A DNA stretch of 64,000 bases from Gautieria morchelliformis (taxonomy: Eukaryota; Basidiomycota; Agaricomycetes; Gomphales; Gomphaceae): NCBI GenBank assembly GCA_015179125.1, contig WHVA01000103.1:1-64000 (forward strand), given 5' to 3'. Shown here one piece after another: positions 62,007 to 64,000 of the stretch (the stretch's first letter is position 1; the number at the start of each line of letters is the position of its first letter). Both the position numbers and the translations under genes were made by a program. The notes under the pieces were generated by a model, which saw nothing but the letters and a program-made list of their open reading frames with translations, was not told the origin of the DNA and did no database searches.

Positions 62007-64000
62007 CTATTTCCCCGATGCCCGCGTCTCCGTCATCTCCAGGTCCACGTGGTATGTTAACGGTTCAATGTGTTCGAGAAACGGACTGCCCGACGCCTCC
62101 AGCTCCTTCATAGACACCTGTTCCTGCAGCGCCTCCGTGCTTTGTGTGCTTCCAGACGCATCCGTGCCTCTCCGACTGCGCCCCACGCCCGCCAGTGTCA
62201 GCCTCGATATGCGGTTCCAGCCCTCGCCGATTTTGGCCGACGGGCTGCCGAACACCTGCCAGAATTTTGAGCCGCCCCCGTACGTCGGTTTCGGCTTCAC
62301 CGAATGCGACCGTGCGCCTGGCTTGTCGAATGCGAAGTCGACGAAGAATTTTAGCGCCCTCCATGTCTCGACGACGAAGTCCCCTTTGCAAGAAAAAAAA
62401 ACCCCCACTTTCAGCCATAGCTGTTCGTGGGCGGAGCAACATGGAATCAATTAACGTACAAAAGTTGATGCTATCCAGCAACGCTCTCCAGGCACTTCTC
62501 CGGGGCGCATTCACGTGTTCGTATTCAGAAACAGGGAACGCCCACCACATGAATAGACTGAAAAACACCATCTGGAGGAAGGACATCAGCCAGAGTGTTA
62601 ACAATTTCGATGATGGGGAAAGTAACTACTTCAATACAAAGTGTAAGCGCGTTGAGTCCATTTGCGACATTGGTGGATGTCCAGAATTTTGTGGCTGAGA
62701 TTGATAATCACAGTGTCAGAATGCGTGTAATGACGAAAAACGAAAGCGGGATAAGACCTGGGATCATTCCGACTCCTTGTAACAACGAGAACTAGAGGTG
62801 ATATCCTCGTTGAGTTTTATATCCAGGGAAATAAGAGGACCACTCGCCAGTAACTGTTGGATAAACGGTATTGTGACGATGATGTTAACACACCAAAATT
62901 TAGCGCCGGGCCTTCTGCCTTTGAGGTCGCGCTTGGTAAGCTCGTAGAATACTACCTGGACGCAATGAATAAGCGGGTAGAACTTTATAAGGCATGGAAT
63001 ACACGGCGCTCACAAGTCCATATACAGCGAGGCTAAACAAGACCCAACTGTCGTCAAGCCACAGTTCACGGTATGATAAGAAAAATGAGGCGTACGAATT
63101 GCTCAGAAGCGCAAAGACGGTGAGGTAGACATTGGCAAACTCGGGAGAGAATGATTGTACACAGAGCAGATTGAACGCTTGTGTGATGACACTGATGACA
63201 CAGATGGCTGTGGTTTCACAGACAAGAGTTTGGTCAGACAACATGCAGTTGAATACATGATAAACAGCCTGCAATACCAGGTTGTACGATAGTGTATTGC
63301 ATCACACTCCACTGGACATACATTCAGTAGCTAGAAGACAGGGATGAGGAAGATCTACCTTGATCGTGTGCATAAAATATGCCTTTGTTGGGCGGTAACG
63401 CCAGCAGCAGAACTTGATGTTCGATTATATCAGGCTCTTTAGCTTCGCGCACATTGATGGGCACTTACGGGGAACGGGAGTTTGGATTTGTCTTTCTTGA
63501 GCAAGGCGGCCTGGGTTGTACCGGCCTGAGTGACCGATGCAAGCGATTCGACCAGCAGTAACATGTAAGCGGATATGACAATGGCTTCGTACACTGAGGG
63601 CCTTCAGTGTAAAGAGTAGAAGGAGACGAAGCATGGTAACTCACGGACTACGCTCACGGAATAGTACGTATATTCAAGGAAAAATCGGTAGGATAAGAAG
63701 GACATGATGCCGAAGATCTGCAGGCCATCAGATGGGAGATGCCAAAAATAGCTTGGGACGTACTGGAGGCATATACAAGATGCGTATTCTGTGGCTGGGA
63801 TTAGGACAGGTATAAACTGAGAATCAGGAATGGTACATTTGTCGTTGTTCCGCAGGTGACCGATAGTCACTGAAATGCGCAATGTGAGTTATTGCAGCGT
63901 GGACTTGGAGACAATACGGACGCACAGTGCGTGGCTCATGACGCTGCATAAGGTGATGCCAACCGTGAAAAACGCACATCCTCCCGAGACTGCCCAGCCA
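62007..64000 (-). CDS. TMEM184 / OST-alpha (DUF300) family membrane protein, 5' end off the window
   Basis: The coding exons recoverable from the minus strand are >64000 to about 63930, 63869-63645, 63593-63469, 63412-63359, 63311-63278, 63206-63096, 63032-62956, 62918-62855, 62791-62758, 62694-62630, 62571-62460 and 62383-62007. Family signatures across joints are SYRFFLEYTYYS, LYEAIVISAYMLLLVE, FCCWRYRPTKAYF, WSVMQYTIVQPAI, GRRPGAKFW, TKFWTSTNVANGLNALTLCI and EMVFFSLFMWWAFPVSEYEH. The result is a multi-pass protein with a charged cytosolic tail. The family is linked to vacuolar or endosomal membranes and solute transport, and the exact role is unknown. Introns are 37-76 bp. The 62855/62791 joint is one base out of frame with the borders I see, and 63869-63645 may hide one more intron. 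It may be intact with an unrecognised border, or damaged at that point. Confidence 0.8.

Overview
The window looks like repeat-rich chromosome from a filamentous basidiomycete, most likely an Agaricomycete. The evidence is the short introns (about 37-76 bp) with GT-AG or GC-AG borders, chromodomain Ty3 elements of the type common in Agaricomycetes, a fungal long-spacing DDE transposase, F-box genes with LRR-like tails, and a fungal TMEM184-type membrane protein. I cannot name the genus from sequence alone.

Left third (1-28,300). This part is almost entirely mobile DNA. The 5' end of a minus-strand Ty3 element (1-1927) abuts a 1-kb imperfect inverted repeat (1931-4010, with a related flank to 4078). 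Next comes a Ty3 chromovirus copy, element B (4484-24393), that has been entered repeatedly. A probable solo LTR sits in its gag region (5210-5734). A tRNA-derived SINE sits in its reverse transcriptase (7909-8344). A TA-flanked DDE transposon, element D, sits between its RT and RNase H (8746-19594). That transposon carries a young, nearly complete minus-strand Ty3 chromovirus, element C (12717-19163), bounded by a 5-bp target duplication. Between its pol and its 3' LTR, element B carries an antisense cysteine-bearing reading frame. A further pol fragment (element E, 24394-26642) follows, then about 1.7 kb with no recognisable gene.

Middle and right (28,300-61,000). This is a locally amplified host module. 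Four copies of an F-box/LRR-like gene lie on the minus strand (28316-30025, 38184-39887, 55496-57203, 57700-59436). Three copies of a proline-rich conserved fungal protein, here called gene A, lie on the plus strand (30435, 45641 and 59706 onward). Two copies of a type-B carboxylesterase are fused behind gene A remnants. Only F-box copy 4 (545 codons, three exons) and gene A copy 3 (401 codons, two exons) read as intact, and they form a divergent pair sharing a 269-bp promoter gap. The other copies are decayed and serve as landing sites. Their insertions are a 175-bp pogo-like MITE, a solo LTR, three copia elements (F 32583-37437, G 41057-45509, H 47220-51452), a 1,020-bp MULE-like element with an 11-bp target duplication, a CACTG-ended element enclosing copia H, and a 5'-truncated LINE. 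Paralogous empty sites inside the same window confirm most of these borders.

Right end (61,000-64,000). Here there are a 37-codon BiP/Kar2-type Hsp70 fragment, two strong inverted repeats, and a multi-exon minus-strand gene of the TMEM184/OST-alpha (DUF300) membrane family that runs off the edge.
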